A stretch of 64,000 nt of DNA from Lentisphaeraceae bacterium (lineage in GTDB: Bacteria > Verrucomicrobiota > Kiritimatiellia > RFP12 > DVOR01), in NCBI GenBank assembly GCA_004555175.1, contig SFJE01000007.1, forward strand, positions 37,949 through 101,948. The letters are read 5' to 3'. The notes below the pieces were generated by a model. It saw nothing but the letters and a program-made list of their open reading frames with translations, was not told the origin of the DNA and did not search any database. Made by a program: the position numbers and the translations under genes. Numbering within the stretch: the stretch's first letter is position 1; the number at the start of each line of letters is the position of its first letter. Positions 33,288 to 41,799 of the stretch are shown here, in pieces.

Positions 33288-35105
33288 TTAAGGTTGTTTG
33301 AAGGGGATGTAGGGAACGCCAGACCACGTGATACCCTTGGCGTTAGAGAACTCCAGGGTGTTCAGGCGAACGGCGTGGACGAGCACCGAGAGGGCGCCCA
33401 TAGCCAGGTTGAGGCCATGGCCGACCAAGAGGATGAGGCAGACGCAGACGGCCTTGAGCACGAAGGGCAGGTCAAGATCGAGCGCCATCATGTTGAAGTT
33501 CTCGGCCACCTTGATGGAGGCGAGGCCCACGGCAAAGAGGCGGACGTAGCTGATGATGTCGCCCATCGCGCTGATGACGTTGAGCGGGAGCATACCCACG
33601 GAGACGCCTTCGTGCTTGATGTCGGCCAGCAAGGGGATGAGGATAAGCGCCACGCTCGCGCCGAGGAACCACCAGGCCCACGGAGGTTGCGAGAACCAGC
33701 TCACCACAATGCCGCTGACAATCATAAACATACTCCACGTCACGCCCATCCAGCCAATCTCACCGACCGCTTTCAGGTGCGGAGCCAGAAGGATGGCGTT
33801 CCAGAGGCGGGCAACAGAGATGTGCAGTGCGCCAATGAGGAAGCAGAGGAACATCATATTGTTGTCATCACCCAGCCACGCGACGGTGGGGAGCTGCTGC
33901 AGGCACGCCGGCAGAGCCGCCTTGGCAATGCCAAAGTAGGTACCCGAGAGCACGCCCCAGAGGATTGTCGAGAGGCAGAAGACGGTGAAGATGATGATCA
34001 CCGGCCGGGCCGCCGGCTTCTTCCACAGCTTCGCGGCCGCAGCCAGAACGCCCGCGAGCATCAGCGCGCCGTAGCCCGCATCGCCCACAAGCATGGCAAA
34101 GAAGACCGAGAAGAAGAGGTAGAACGGCACCGAGCAGTCGCCCTCGGAGTAGCCCGGGAGAATGCCCAAACCCTTGAAGAGCATCCCAATCGAGCGGAAG
34201 CCCTTGGGCGGCTCGAGGAGGACCGGCACATTGGGGTCGCCCGCCGCCGGGTCATCGAGCACCACGCCCCACCCTTCGGCCGCCGCCTTGGCGAGCAGCG
34301 CATCGGCCGCACGCGCCGGCACATAACCAGAGAGGTAGGCCACCTCGCCCTCGGCACGCAGGTTGGCAGAGACCTCCGCCAAGCGCTTCTGAGCGCCATC
34401 TTCGTGCAGCGCGCGCGCAATCGTGGCGCGGACCGCTTGCGAGGCCGCGAGCTTCGCAACCAGGGCATCGGCCGCCGCGCCCATCGCCAGGGCGCGTGTT
34501 CGCAGCTTGGCCGTGGCACAGTCGGGCAGAGGCACCGCCTCGCAGGCTTCGGGCAGGGGCTCTGCCGAAATCCACGCGCCGTAGGCAAAGCCGCCCTCGG
34601 CGTTGAAGAGGTAGGCCTCCGCGCCCAGGGTCGGGGCTTCGGCCTCGGGAACCTTGAAGAGCTTGACCGCCACGCCGGCCTGAGCCAACGCGGAGACCTG
34701 CGCGGGATCAACCTCGCCAAAGGGCGCGTAGCGCCGCAGCTGGGTCTGGGCCGCAAGGACCTCGTCGCGCAAGCGTGTGACAATCTCGGCCAAGCGGTTA
34801 ACGGAAGCGACCGCATCCGGGGCGGGAGCGTTCTCGGCTTCGCGCAGGAGTGTGTCGCAATCCCAGGCGCTGACGGGGGAGGCAGCATCGGGCTTAAAGA
34901 CGAAGGTACCGGCCTTGGCGGCCACCTCGAGCACGCGCAGGGCCTGCTCGGCGGCGGCCACGCGGGCGCTCGCCCGGCGGATGTCTTCGCTATCGCGCAC
35001 ATCTGGGGTGACGTGGACGCACCCGAGTTCACGCAACGCCAGCACTGCGGCCTCGCGCGCTTTCGCCGAACACAGCAGCAAGAGCTGTTTCATCGGGACA
35101 ATCAT
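33288..35105 (-). CDS. atpI: V-type ATP synthase subunit I (a-subunit)
   Basis: The 605-residue stator and ion-channel subunit. The N-terminal half (1-310) is a soluble, coiled-coil-rich arm that joins the peripheral stalk (KQLLLLCSAKAREAAVLALRELGCVHV). The C-terminal half has seven to eight membrane helices: FYLFFSVFFAMLVGDAGYG, RPVIIIFTVFCLSTILWGVLSG, NVISAMGDIISYVRLFAVGLASIKVAENFN and VLLVGHGLNLAMGALSVLVHAVRLNTLEF. The helix with SYVRLFAVGLA carries the essential Arg that faces the rotor carboxylate. It overlaps atpD by four bases. A long open frame on the opposite strand is a shadow. Confidence 0.92.
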   Translation of the reverse strand: MIVPMKQLLLLCSAKAREAAVLALRELGCVHVTPDVRDSEDIRRASARVAAAEQALRVLEVAAKAGTFVFKPDAASPVSAWDCDTLLREAENAPAPDAVASVNRLAEIVTRLRDEVLAAQTQLRRYAPFGEVDPAQVSALAQAGVAVKLFKVPEAEAPTLGAEAYLFNAEGGFAYGAWISAEPLPEACEAVPLPDCATAKLRTRALAMGAAADALVAKLAASQAVRATIARALHEDGAQKRLAEVSANLRAEGEVAYLSGYVPARAADALLAKAAAEGWGVVLDDPAAGDPNVPVLLEPPKGFRSIGMLFKGLGILPGYSEGDCSVPFYLFFSVFFAMLVGDAGYGALMLAGVLAAAAKLWKKPAARPVIIIFTVFCLSTILWGVLSGTYFGIAKAALPACLQQLPTVAWLGDDNNMMFLCFLIGALHISVARLWNAILLAPHLKAVGEIGWMGVTWSMFMIVSGIVVSWFSQPPWAWWFLGASVALILIPLLADIKHEGVSVGMLPLNVISAMGDIISYVRLFAVGLASIKVAENFNMMALDLDLPFVLKAVCVCLILLVGHGLNLAMGALSVLVHAVRLNTLEFSNAKGITWSGVPYIPFKQP

Positions 35106-35713
35106 TCGGCCACCTCCTTGGTCTTGCCGGTGCGGCCCTTGGCAATTTTGCCGCGCACCACGGCGGCGGTCTGCTCATCGCCAATGAAGATGCGAATGAC
35201 GCGGATATTCTCCTTGCACTCGGGAATCTTCACCTTCTCGAAGAGGTTGACACGCTGGCCTGTGGTGTGGAGCTCTTCCTGGACGAGTTCGCGCTGCTTA
35301 CGCAGCACATCGCCCTCGGCCCGAAAGGCCATCAACTCCGAAAGCATGGCCTGCGCGTCATCGGTCCAGGCCGGCGTGCGATAGGGGTCCAGCACGGCCG
35401 GCTCGGTCTCAATGCCCTCATAGAGGGGGATGGCCACGCCGGCGATGTTGCCCACGCCAGTCTTGGTACCCTTGAGCAGGACAAGCGTTTCGGGGGTTAC
35501 GGCCTGGTCAGCATAGAGCGCCACCCAGGCCTCAAGGCGCTTGCGAGCCTGCGCCTCGCGCGCCTCGACCTCCGCGAGCTTGGCGGAGATGCCGGCGATT
35601 TCGGCCTGAAGCTGCTGCTTTTTGAGCTGCAGCATCGGCAGAAAGCGCTGGAAGCGCTTGAGGGCGTCGGTCTGCGCCTTCAGTTCAGTCTTTGTGTGCT
35701 TAATCTTTGCCAT
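35102..35713 (-). CDS. atpD: V-type ATP synthase subunit D
   Basis: The 203-residue central-stalk subunit, equivalent in function to F-type gamma. It begins KIKHTKTELKAQTDALKRFQRFLPMLQLKKQQLQ, the long N-terminal helix that enters the A3B3 head, and ends with a matching C-terminal helix (ALRKQRELVQEELHTTGQRVNLFEKVKIPE). The central part is a shorter globular segment. NLFEKVKIP is a conserved D-subunit motif. No separate subunit F gene is seen, as in the compact operons of Chlamydia, spirochaetes and Bacteroidetes. Confidence 0.92.
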   Translation of the reverse strand: MAKIKHTKTELKAQTDALKRFQRFLPMLQLKKQQLQAEIAGISAKLAEVEAREAQARKRLEAWVALYADQAVTPETLVLLKGTKTGVGNIAGVAIPLYEGIETEPAVLDPYRTPAWTDDAQAMLSELMAFRAEGDVLRKQRELVQEELHTTGQRVNLFEKVKIPECKENIRVIRIFIGDEQTAAVVRGKIAKGRTGKTKEVAE

Positions 35714-35742
35714 TACGCACCTCGCGAATGGTTCGGCACAGG

Positions 35743-37041
35743 TTAGGCCTTTTTGGGCCAGAAGCGGTCAGCCATCTTGGTGGGAATGCCGGTTTCCATC
35801 GGCTCGAAGCACTCAGCGAGGATCTGCCAGCCCAGGTCAAGGGCCTGCTCGAGGGGAATGTTAACCGAAAGGTCCATCATCTTCTGCTCGAAGAGCGCGC
35901 CGTAGCGCAGGAGCTTGGTATCCCACTCGCTCATACGGAAGCCCATCGACTGCTTTTCGGCGGCGTCCTTGTACTGCGCGTAGAGCTTGATCATCGCGTC
36001 CATAATGGTGCGGTGGTCCTCGCGCGTATCCTTGTTCACCTGCTGCTTGAGGCGCGAGAGCGAGCCGAAGGGCTCGATGCGGCCATTACGGAGGTAGAAC
36101 TGGCCCTCGGTGATGTAGCCGGTGTTGTCCGGCACCGGGTGGGTGACGTCGTCGCCGGGCATCGTGGTAACGGCCAGGATGGTGATGGAGCCGGCGCCCT
36201 CGAAGTCGACCGCCTTCTCATAGCGGGCGGCGAGCTGGGAATAGAGGTCGCCAGGATAACCGCGGTTGGAGGGGATTTGCTCCATCGTGATGGCGATTTC
36301 CTTCATCGCGTCGGCGAAGGAGGTCATATCGGTGAGCAGGACGAGCACGCGCTTGCCCTTGAGGGCGAACTGCTCGGCCACGGCCAGGGAAATATCCGGC
36401 ACCAACATGCACTCCACCACGGGGTCGGCGGCGGTGTGGACGAACATCACCGTGCGCGAGAGCGCGCCGGAGGCATCGAGCGTGTCGCGGAAGGCGAGGT
36501 AGTCATCGTGCTTCAGGCCCATGCCGCCGAGGATGATAATGTCGACTTCCGCCTGCAGGGCGATACGCGCCAAGAGGTCATTGTAGGGCTCACCGGCGCG
36601 GGCGAAGATTGGCAGCTTCTGGCTCTCAACCAGCGTGTTGAAGACGTCAATCATCGGGATGCCCGTGCGGACCATGTGACGCGGGATGATGCGCTTGGCG
36701 GGGTTCACCGAGGGCGTGCCGATGTCGGTGGGGTTCATCGTCAGCTCGGGGCCATTGTCGCGCGGCTTGGCCGAGCCGGTGAAGACGCGCCCGAGCAGCT
36801 CTTCGCCGAAAGGTACCTGCATCGGGTGGCCCAGGAAGCGCACCTGCGCATCGGTGGCCACGCCACGCGCGCCGGCAAAGACCTGCAGCGTCACCTCGTC
36901 GCCGGCCAACTTGATGACCTGCGCGAGCGAAGCGCCGACGCGCGAGTCAATCTCCGCCAATTCCCTGTTCTTCACGCCCTGGGCGCGCAGGGTGACGACC
37001 GAACCGGAGATGTTGTCAATCTGATGATAAACCTTATGCAT
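35743..37041 (-). CDS. atpB: V-type ATP synthase subunit B
   Basis: The 432-residue regulatory, non-catalytic nucleotide-binding subunit. It shows the family blocks LLGRVFTGSAKPRDNGPELT, NPAKRIIPRHMVRTGIPMIDVFNTLVESQKLPIFARAGEPYNDLLARI, GMGLKHDDYLAFRDTLD, VLVLLTDMTSFADAMKEIAI, EQIPSNRGYPGDLYSQLAARYEKA and GSITILAVTTMPGDDVTHPVPDNTGYITEGQFYL. No P-loop is present, as expected for B. It overlaps the atpA 3' end by eight bases and precedes atpD by 29. Confidence 0.94.
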   Translation of the reverse strand: MHKVYHQIDNISGSVVTLRAQGVKNRELAEIDSRVGASLAQVIKLAGDEVTLQVFAGARGVATDAQVRFLGHPMQVPFGEELLGRVFTGSAKPRDNGPELTMNPTDIGTPSVNPAKRIIPRHMVRTGIPMIDVFNTLVESQKLPIFARAGEPYNDLLARIALQAEVDIIILGGMGLKHDDYLAFRDTLDASGALSRTVMFVHTAADPVVECMLVPDISLAVAEQFALKGKRVLVLLTDMTSFADAMKEIAITMEQIPSNRGYPGDLYSQLAARYEKAVDFEGAGSITILAVTTMPGDDVTHPVPDNTGYITEGQFYLRNGRIEPFGSLSRLKQQVNKDTREDHRTIMDAMIKLYAQYKDAAEKQSMGFRMSEWDTKLLRYGALFEQKMMDLSVNIPLEQALDLGWQILAECFEPMETGIPTKMADRFWPKKA

Positions 37042-38776
37042 GGGGAGCCTCCGAAACCAGCTTCAAGATTGCCGCGCGGCGCGTGTCGTAATCTGCTCCG
37101 CCCATCGGCGTGTTGTTCCAGTCGATGAACGCCTGCTGCAACTGCAGGAAGGCGCGGCGGGCGACGGTCTTATCCGTATAGGCGTAGGTGCCGCCGATGA
37201 CCTGCTCAAGCACATCAAAGGAGGCGCGCTGGCGCTCCTTCGAGCTACTCGCGTCCACATCGTTAAAGGCGTTCTGCTGCAGATAGACCGCGTCGATGAG
37301 CTCCTTCTTCAGGAAGATAACGAAGTCTTCCATCGCGGTGCCCTCTTCGCCGACCACCTTCATCATCTGCTCAACGTCCGAGCCCTTGCGCAGAATGGTG
37401 CGCATCGCCTCCACGCGCGGCTGCTCGATGACCGAGCGGTACTTGCTCCACGAATCGAGCGGGTCGATGGCCGGGAAGCGACGCGCGTCGGAGCGGGCAC
37501 GGGAGAGACCGTGGAAGGCGCCGACCACCTTCAGTGTGGCCTGTGTGACCGGCTCATCGAAGTTGCCGCCGGCGGGCGAGACCGTGCCGCCGATGGTCAC
37601 CGAGCCAATCGATCCATCTTTCAGGCGGACGCGCCCGGCGCGCTCGTAGAAGCCGGCAATCACCGATTCCAGGTAGGCCGGGAAGGCCTCGTCGCCCGGG
37701 ATTTCCTCCAAGCGGCCGGACATTTCGCGCAGGGCCTGCGCCCAGCGGGAGGTGGAGTCGGCCAGCAGCAACACATTCAAGCCCATCTGGCGGTAGTAGC
37801 CGGCCAGGGTGACGGCGGTGTAGACCGAAGCTTCACGCGCGGCCACGGGCATCGAGGAGGTGTTGCAGATAATCACCGTGCGGTCCATCAGCGTGCGCCC
37901 GGTCTTGGGGTCCTGCAACTCGGGGAACTCGCGCAGCGTTTCGACCACTTCGCCTGCGCGCTCGCCGCAGGCGGCCACAATCACGATGTCCACATCCGCG
38001 TGCTGAGAGGTCTGGTGCTGAATAACCGTCTTACCGGCACCGAAGGGCCCGGGCACGCAGTAGGTGCCGCCCACGGCCACCGGGAAGAAGGTATCCACCG
38101 AGCGAATGCCCGTCGAGAGCGTCTCGGTCGGGCGCAGGCGCTCGGCATAGCAGGTGATCGGCAGCTTCACCGGCCAGCGCTGCATCAGTTTGACCGAGTG
38201 CTCGGCCCCGCGCTCATCGGTGACCACGGCCACTTCGTCTTCCACCGTGTACTCGCCGGCGGGCTTGATGCTCTTGATCTTGTAGACGCCGCGCCAGGCA
38301 AAGGGGATCATAATGCGGTGGGTGTAGACGCCCTCGGGGACGGTGCCGACCGTCTCGCCAGCGGTCAGCGTGTCGCCGGGCTTAGCCACTGGGGTGAAGG
38401 CCCACTTGGCTGCGCGATCGAGCGAGGGCAGATAGGTGCCGCGCTGAAGGAAGAAGCCGCACTGCTCGGCCAACTCCGGCAACGGATTGAGCAACCCATC
38501 ATAGACGCGCCCAAGGAGCCCCGGGCCCAACTCGGCCGCGAGCATATCGCCGGTAAACTCCAGCGTGTCGCCCACCTGCAAATCGCGCGTGTCCTCAAAG
38601 ACCTGCATATCCGCCACGCCATCGCGCACGCGGACGATTTCACTCATCAACCGCAACGGTCGCTCCTTCGCGGGAATGCACGCATAGCCCACCTCGTTCT
38701 GCGCCACTGCGCCGGAGAAGGCCACCGTAATCATATTGCCGTTGACGCCCGTCACTTTGCCTAATGTCTTGTCCAT
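37034..38776 (-). CDS. atpA: V-type ATP synthase catalytic subunit A
   Basis: The 580-residue catalytic subunit. The P-loop is GPFGAGKTVIQHQ at about 245. The non-homologous insertion typical of V-type A subunits lies before it (RGTYLPSLDRAAKWAFTP ... VYTHRIMIPFAWRGVYKIKSIK). The catalytic Glu is in AACGERAGEVVETL. SRWAQALREMSGRLEEIPGDEAFPAYL and GSVTIGGTVSPAGGNFDEPVTQ are diagnostic. Between its start and the upstream DUF2764 gene is a 36-base heptamer array. Confidence 0.95.
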   Translation of the reverse strand: MDKTLGKVTGVNGNMITVAFSGAVAQNEVGYACIPAKERPLRLMSEIVRVRDGVADMQVFEDTRDLQVGDTLEFTGDMLAAELGPGLLGRVYDGLLNPLPELAEQCGFFLQRGTYLPSLDRAAKWAFTPVAKPGDTLTAGETVGTVPEGVYTHRIMIPFAWRGVYKIKSIKPAGEYTVEDEVAVVTDERGAEHSVKLMQRWPVKLPITCYAERLRPTETLSTGIRSVDTFFPVAVGGTYCVPGPFGAGKTVIQHQTSQHADVDIVIVAACGERAGEVVETLREFPELQDPKTGRTLMDRTVIICNTSSMPVAAREASVYTAVTLAGYYRQMGLNVLLLADSTSRWAQALREMSGRLEEIPGDEAFPAYLESVIAGFYERAGRVRLKDGSIGSVTIGGTVSPAGGNFDEPVTQATLKVVGAFHGLSRARSDARRFPAIDPLDSWSKYRSVIEQPRVEAMRTILRKGSDVEQMMKVVGEEGTAMEDFVIFLKKELIDAVYLQQNAFNDVDASSSKERQRASFDVLEQVIGGTYAYTDKTVARRAFLQLQQAFIDWNNTPMGGADYDTRRAAILKLVSEAPHA

Positions 38777-38797
38777 TCGTTAATATCCTTGCTCGCG

Positions 38798-38833
38798 GTT
38801 CAACCGTTCACCGTTCACTGTTCACCGTTCACA
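38798..38833. repeat. Heptamer-repeat array E8 inside the V-ATPase operon
   Basis: Five 7-base units (GTTCAAC, CGTTCAC x2, TGTTCAC, CGTTCAC) lie between the DUF2764 gene and atpA. The DUF2764 stop codon (38815-38817) falls inside the array, so the last codons of that gene (VNGEQ) are encoded by it. Confidence 0.8.
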
Positions 38834-39354
38834 GCCTTGGGCAAAGCCGCCTCCAGCCGCTGCGCGCCGGTGGCCTGATCCCAGGCCGCGCGCCGCAACG
38901 CCAAACGCAACTTCACCGCATACGCAAATACCTGCCGCTTGGCCATCGGGTCAAAGCCGCCGAAGTCCTCGGCCGCCGCCCACAGCACACGCAAAAGCGC
39001 CTCTTCACGCGCCAAGGGATCCGGCGCACTCTCAAAGGCCGCCTCCACCTGCCGCACCAACCACACCGGGCACGCCGAGGTCTCCGGCGCAGCCGCTGCG
39101 GCCTCCGCCCCACCCCGCCGCGCCAGACGCTTACGGCCAATGGCCACGGCCACCGCCGCCTCAATCGCCCGCCAAGCCTTCACCGCCGGGTGCGCGCTCG
39201 GCGCCTCGCCGCCGGTAGCCAAGAGCGCGGCGGCCTCGGCTTCGCGCGGGCCCAACGCCGCCGCGCACGCTTCCACAAAGGCCTCCGTGCCGATCGCCGG
39301 CGCGCGGTCAGGGAAGAGCATCGGCAGCGAAGCCAAAAGATAACCCAGGCTCAC
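38815..39354 (-). CDS. DUF2764 protein of the V-ATPase operon
   Basis: A 179-residue protein in the operon position that DUF2764 holds in Chlamydia, Treponema and Bacteroidetes, between atpE and atpA. The N-terminus SLGYLLASLPMLFPDRAPAI matches the DUF2764 start (compare Y-x-L-V-ASLP). The rest is helical and Ala-rich, with FDPMAKRQVFAYAVKLRLALRR near the end. It is probably a peripheral-stalk or assembly component, but no function is proven. The GTG at 39354 behind GAGGTGG is preferred; a TTG at 39366 overlaps the atpE end. The stop lies within heptamer array E8. Confidence 0.72.
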   Translation of the reverse strand: MSLGYLLASLPMLFPDRAPAIGTEAFVEACAAALGPREAEAAALLATGGEAPSAHPAVKAWRAIEAAVAVAIGRKRLARRGGAEAAAAAPETSACPVWLVRQVEAAFESAPDPLAREEALLRVLWAAAEDFGGFDPMAKRQVFAYAVKLRLALRRAAWDQATGAQRLEAALPKAVNGEQ

Positions 39355-39362
39355 GGGCCACC

Positions 39363-39938
39363 TCAATCCTTGAGCAACTTGGCCAACTGCGGGCGCAGCA
39401 ACCCGGCCAACGCATCGGTGACGGCCGCGCCCGTGAAGTCGTGCTCCACGCGCCCGCCGACCAGACGAACCTGGAAGCCCGTGCCCAAAAGCGGGTTGGT
39501 GACCACCGTGACCTGCCCAGCCTTGGCCAGGGTGCCCTTGAGCGCAGTGGCCAGTTCCGGACCCACCGTCACCGTCACATCGCCCTCCTTCAGGTAGGCT
39601 TCCACCGCCTCCTGAACCAACTTGGCCACCAGCGGACCGGCCGCCAACGCGCCATCCACCGCGCCCCCGAGCGTCCGCTCAAAAAGCGCCGTCACATCCT
39701 GCTCAAGCTTCAAAACCACATCACGCGCAGCTTGGCGAATCGTTGCCTCAGCGCCCTGGGCCAACCGCTCGGCCTCGGCCTTCGCCTTCGCCTCGGCGGC
39801 CGCCGCGTCGGCCTTCGCCTTCGCTAGCACGGCATCGGCCTCGGCACGGGCCGCAGCCACAATCGCCGCCGCCTCCGCCTTCGCCGTCTCAACGCCTTCA
39901 CTACGGATCTTACTCAGAAGTGCATCCAGATTTTCCAT
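39363..39938 (-). CDS. atpE: V-type ATP synthase subunit E
   Basis: The 191-residue peripheral-stalk subunit and first gene of the operon. Residues 1-95 are a long Ala/Glu/Lys helix (ETAKAEAAAIVAAARAEADAVL ...) that pairs with a partner stalk helix. The C-terminal half is the globular head (VTVGPELATALKGTLAKAGQVTVVTNPLLGTGFQVRLVGGRVEHDFT) that binds subunit B. The ATG at 39938 is chosen because the helix begins there; an in-frame extension upstream runs across the promoter. Confidence 0.88.
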   Translation of the reverse strand: MENLDALLSKIRSEGVETAKAEAAAIVAAARAEADAVLAKAKADAAAAEAKAKAEAERLAQGAEATIRQAARDVVLKLEQDVTALFERTLGGAVDGALAAGPLVAKLVQEAVEAYLKEGDVTVTVGPELATALKGTLAKAGQVTVVTNPLLGTGFQVRLVGGRVEHDFTGAAVTDALAGLLRPQLAKLLKD

Positions 39939-39972
39939 AAGCCATACAGCCTTTCTCAAACTTACAACGCGG

Positions 39973-40001
39973 AATATACCACGCAACGTCACTTCCTGCA
40001 A
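39973..40001 (-). promoter_or_regulatory. Promoter of the V-ATPase operon
   Basis: On the minus strand TTGCAG (39996-40001) and TGG-TATATT (-10 at 39973-39978) are separated by 17 bases, 35 bases before the atpE ATG. Confidence 0.75.
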
Positions 40002-40093
40002 GCAGTTTCTGCCTGACATGCAAGAATACACCAACTTCAAGGTTAGTAATCAAGCCCAAAGCTCGCTTCTGCGCAGCGCACGCGCCACGCGTA

Positions 40094-40198
40094 AATGGTA
40101 GAGAACAGATGGTAGATGACGGATGATAGATGGCAGAACGCCTCCGGCCAATCTGTCGCGGCACGCGCTGCCATCGCTCATCGACCTTCTGTCATCGT
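40094..40198. repeat. Heptamer-repeat element E9 (inverted arrays)
   Basis: The left array has six units of the ATGGTAG/ATGACGG type (40094-40136). The right array has four units of the reverse type (CTGCCAT, CGCTCAT, CGACCTT, CTGTCAT; 40169-40196) and ends about five bases from the pdxB stop codon. Between them is GTCGCGGCACGCG (40155-40167), also found at 47666 and 57131. Confidence 0.8.
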
Positions 40199-40201
40199 GC
40201 T

Positions 40202-41356
40202 TCACTCGCAAACGCAAGCGAAGCCCAACGCGCCAATCTTTGCCGCCAGCGCGGCCGACCCATGATGGAGCACCACCTTCGTGGAGCAGAACTGCCGCCG
40301 ATAGGAGTAGCTCCGGCGCAACGCAGCAAAGCGGCGCGAGCGCACTGCCGGCGGCTGGTGAACCAACTCCAACAGATTCATGTGGTCGGCCACAATCATC
40401 GAAAGCTTTTGCGTGATGTACCACAACACCTCTTCGTCCGACTTGCCTGCAGCATCGATCGTAATCTGCGGCACCGCCGGCGGCGGCAACATCAGATTCG
40501 GCGCCGGCTGACGCCCCAAGTAATCGCAGGCTGCATGGTAGACCGCCACCGTGCCATTCACCTTCCCCTCGTAGGCGTGCCCGGCCAAGTGCGGCGTGGC
40601 GAGGAAGGCCAAGTCCGCCAGCTCCGGCGAAAAGTCCGGCTCGCCCTCCCACACATCAAAGATGCCATCCTTCAAGAGCCCCTCGCGCAAAGCCGCCACC
40701 ACATCCTCCGTGGTGCAGACCCCGCCGCGCGCCATATTCACCAACACCGCCCCATACTTCGCCATCGAGAGCGTGGCCGCGTTAATCATGTGCCAAGAAG
40801 GATGACGCCCCTCGCGCGTCAGCGGACAGAAGGGAATGATAAAGTCCGCCTCGGCAAGCACCTCCTCCAACGGCAAAAAGTGCTTCGCCTCCAAGTCGCG
40901 CGGATTTTCGTAGCGCGGCGGGTCGCAGCAGAGCACCCGCATCCCCAACGCCTCGCACCGCCGCCGCACCATCGAGCCAATCCACCCCACGCCAATCAGC
41001 GCCACCGTCGCCCCTGCCAAGCGCACATGGCGCATGTGCCCATACTCCAAGAGTGCCGCCAAACAGTAATCCGCCACACTCTCGCCATTGGCCCGCGGCG
41101 CATTCACCCAGCGGATCCCCGCCTGGCGCAACCACGCCTTATCCACGTGATCCGTCCCCGTCACCGCCGTCCCCACAAACTTTACCTGCGAGCCGCCCAA
41201 CAACGCCTCGTTCAACGGCGTATCGCGCACCATCAGCATATCCGCATCGCGCACATCTTCCGCCTTCAACCGAGAGCCATCAACCAACACCACATCACCT
41301 AATGTCCTAAAGAGCGTCCGCCCCAAAGGCATACTCGAATCACAGAGAATCTTCAT
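40202..41356 (-). CDS. pdxB: Erythronate-4-phosphate dehydrogenase
   Basis: PdxB oxidises 4-phosphoerythronate with NAD in the DXP-dependent route to pyridoxal phosphate. The 384-residue protein aligns along its length with E. coli PdxB: MKILCDSSMPLGRTLFRTLGDV, KFVGTAVTGTDHVDKAWLRQAGI, the NAD fold VALIGVGWIGSMVRRRCEALG, VLVNMARGG with catalytic Arg, DVWEGEPDFSPEL and TPHLAGHAYEGKVNGT with the catalytic His. The C-terminal extension fits the PdxB dimerisation domain. The stop lies next to array E9. It would use isoprenoid-pathway DXP made by the dxs product only later in the route. Confidence 0.88.
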   Translation of the reverse strand: MKILCDSSMPLGRTLFRTLGDVVLVDGSRLKAEDVRDADMLMVRDTPLNEALLGGSQVKFVGTAVTGTDHVDKAWLRQAGIRWVNAPRANGESVADYCLAALLEYGHMRHVRLAGATVALIGVGWIGSMVRRRCEALGMRVLCCDPPRYENPRDLEAKHFLPLEEVLAEADFIIPFCPLTREGRHPSWHMINAATLSMAKYGAVLVNMARGGVCTTEDVVAALREGLLKDGIFDVWEGEPDFSPELADLAFLATPHLAGHAYEGKVNGTVAVYHAACDYLGRQPAPNLMLPPPAVPQITIDAAGKSDEEVLWYITQKLSMIVADHMNLLELVHQPPAVRSRRFAALRRSYSYRRQFCSTKVVLHHGSAALAAKIGALGFACVCE

Positions 41357-41480
41357 CGTCTAACTACCTCCGTCAACTTTGGGTGGTATTCTACCCCTTT
41401 TCAGCCCCCAATGCAACCAAAATATTCTCACCGCGCTCACGCGGGGGGCCTTGCCCCCTGCCCCCCATTGGCGGGCCGCC

Positions 41481-41530
41481 TCCGGAATCTCCGGATGGTC
41501 CGGATGGTCCGGAATCTCCGGATGATCCGG
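41481..41530. repeat. 9-bp tandem repeat (TCCGGATGG type)
   Basis: Five and a half units: TCCGGAATC, TCCGGATGG x2, TCCGGAATC, TCCGGATGA, TCCGG. It lies in the gap 41357-41799 between pdxB and ilvC, followed by GCGAGCGTAGCGAGC (41553-41567). Confidence 0.85.
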
Positions 41531-41585
41531 CCTAGCGCGCCTCGGCCTTCACGCGAGCGTAGCGAGCACCTTGCGCGAGAGGATG

Positions 41586-41614
41586 TTGACAAATGAAACG
41601 CGATGTATTATAGT
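41586..41614 (+). promoter_or_regulatory. Consensus promoter of a candidate small RNA
   Basis: TTGACA (41586-41591), 17 bases, then TATAGT (41609-41614). This is the best -35/-10 pair in the window and points away from ilvC. Confidence 0.8.
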
Positions 41615-41620
41615 ATGCGC

Positions 41621-41708
41621 CGTATTCGCTCCTGAGAGGAGTGTTCACCATTCTCATCCAAACAAAATATACCCTGCCTCGCGGGCCTCATCCCCCGCGG
41701 GGCTTTTT
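41621..41708 (+). ncRNA. Candidate small RNA of about 88 nt
   Basis: The unit runs from the predicted start of the promoter at 41586-41614 to a terminator hairpin (CCTCGCGGG at 41677-41685 with CCCGCGGGG at 41694-41702, then CTTTTT). A first hairpin CTCCT-GAG-AGGAG (41629-41641) is followed by an unpaired AC/AT-rich stretch to 41670. No ORF with a ribosome-binding site fits between promoter and terminator. It does not resemble 6S, 4.5S, tmRNA or RNase P RNA. It could also be a leader, but the next gene is on the other strand. Confidence 0.55.
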
Positions 41709-41736
41709 GTTGTATCGCCCTGTAAATACGGCGTTA

Positions 41737-41772
41737 GAAAACAAGCGCGGACGGCCAGTGGCCGCCCGCGCT
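41737..41772 (-). terminator. Terminator of ilvC
   Basis: On the minus strand a 13-bp stem with one G-T pair (arms 41744-41756 and 41760-41772) is followed by TTGTTTTCT. Confidence 0.75.
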
Positions 41773-41799
41773 GAGTCTTAACCAAACGCGATAATCGGT

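Noticed and set aside
33171..35384. A 737-codon open frame on the plus strand
   Set aside because: It is antisense to atpI and atpD, has low-complexity His/Arg/Glu composition and no family similarity. It is a GC-rich shadow frame.
41615..41635. Leader peptide MRRIRS after the strong promoter at 41586
   Set aside because: Its ATG touches the -10 box and would precede the transcription start.
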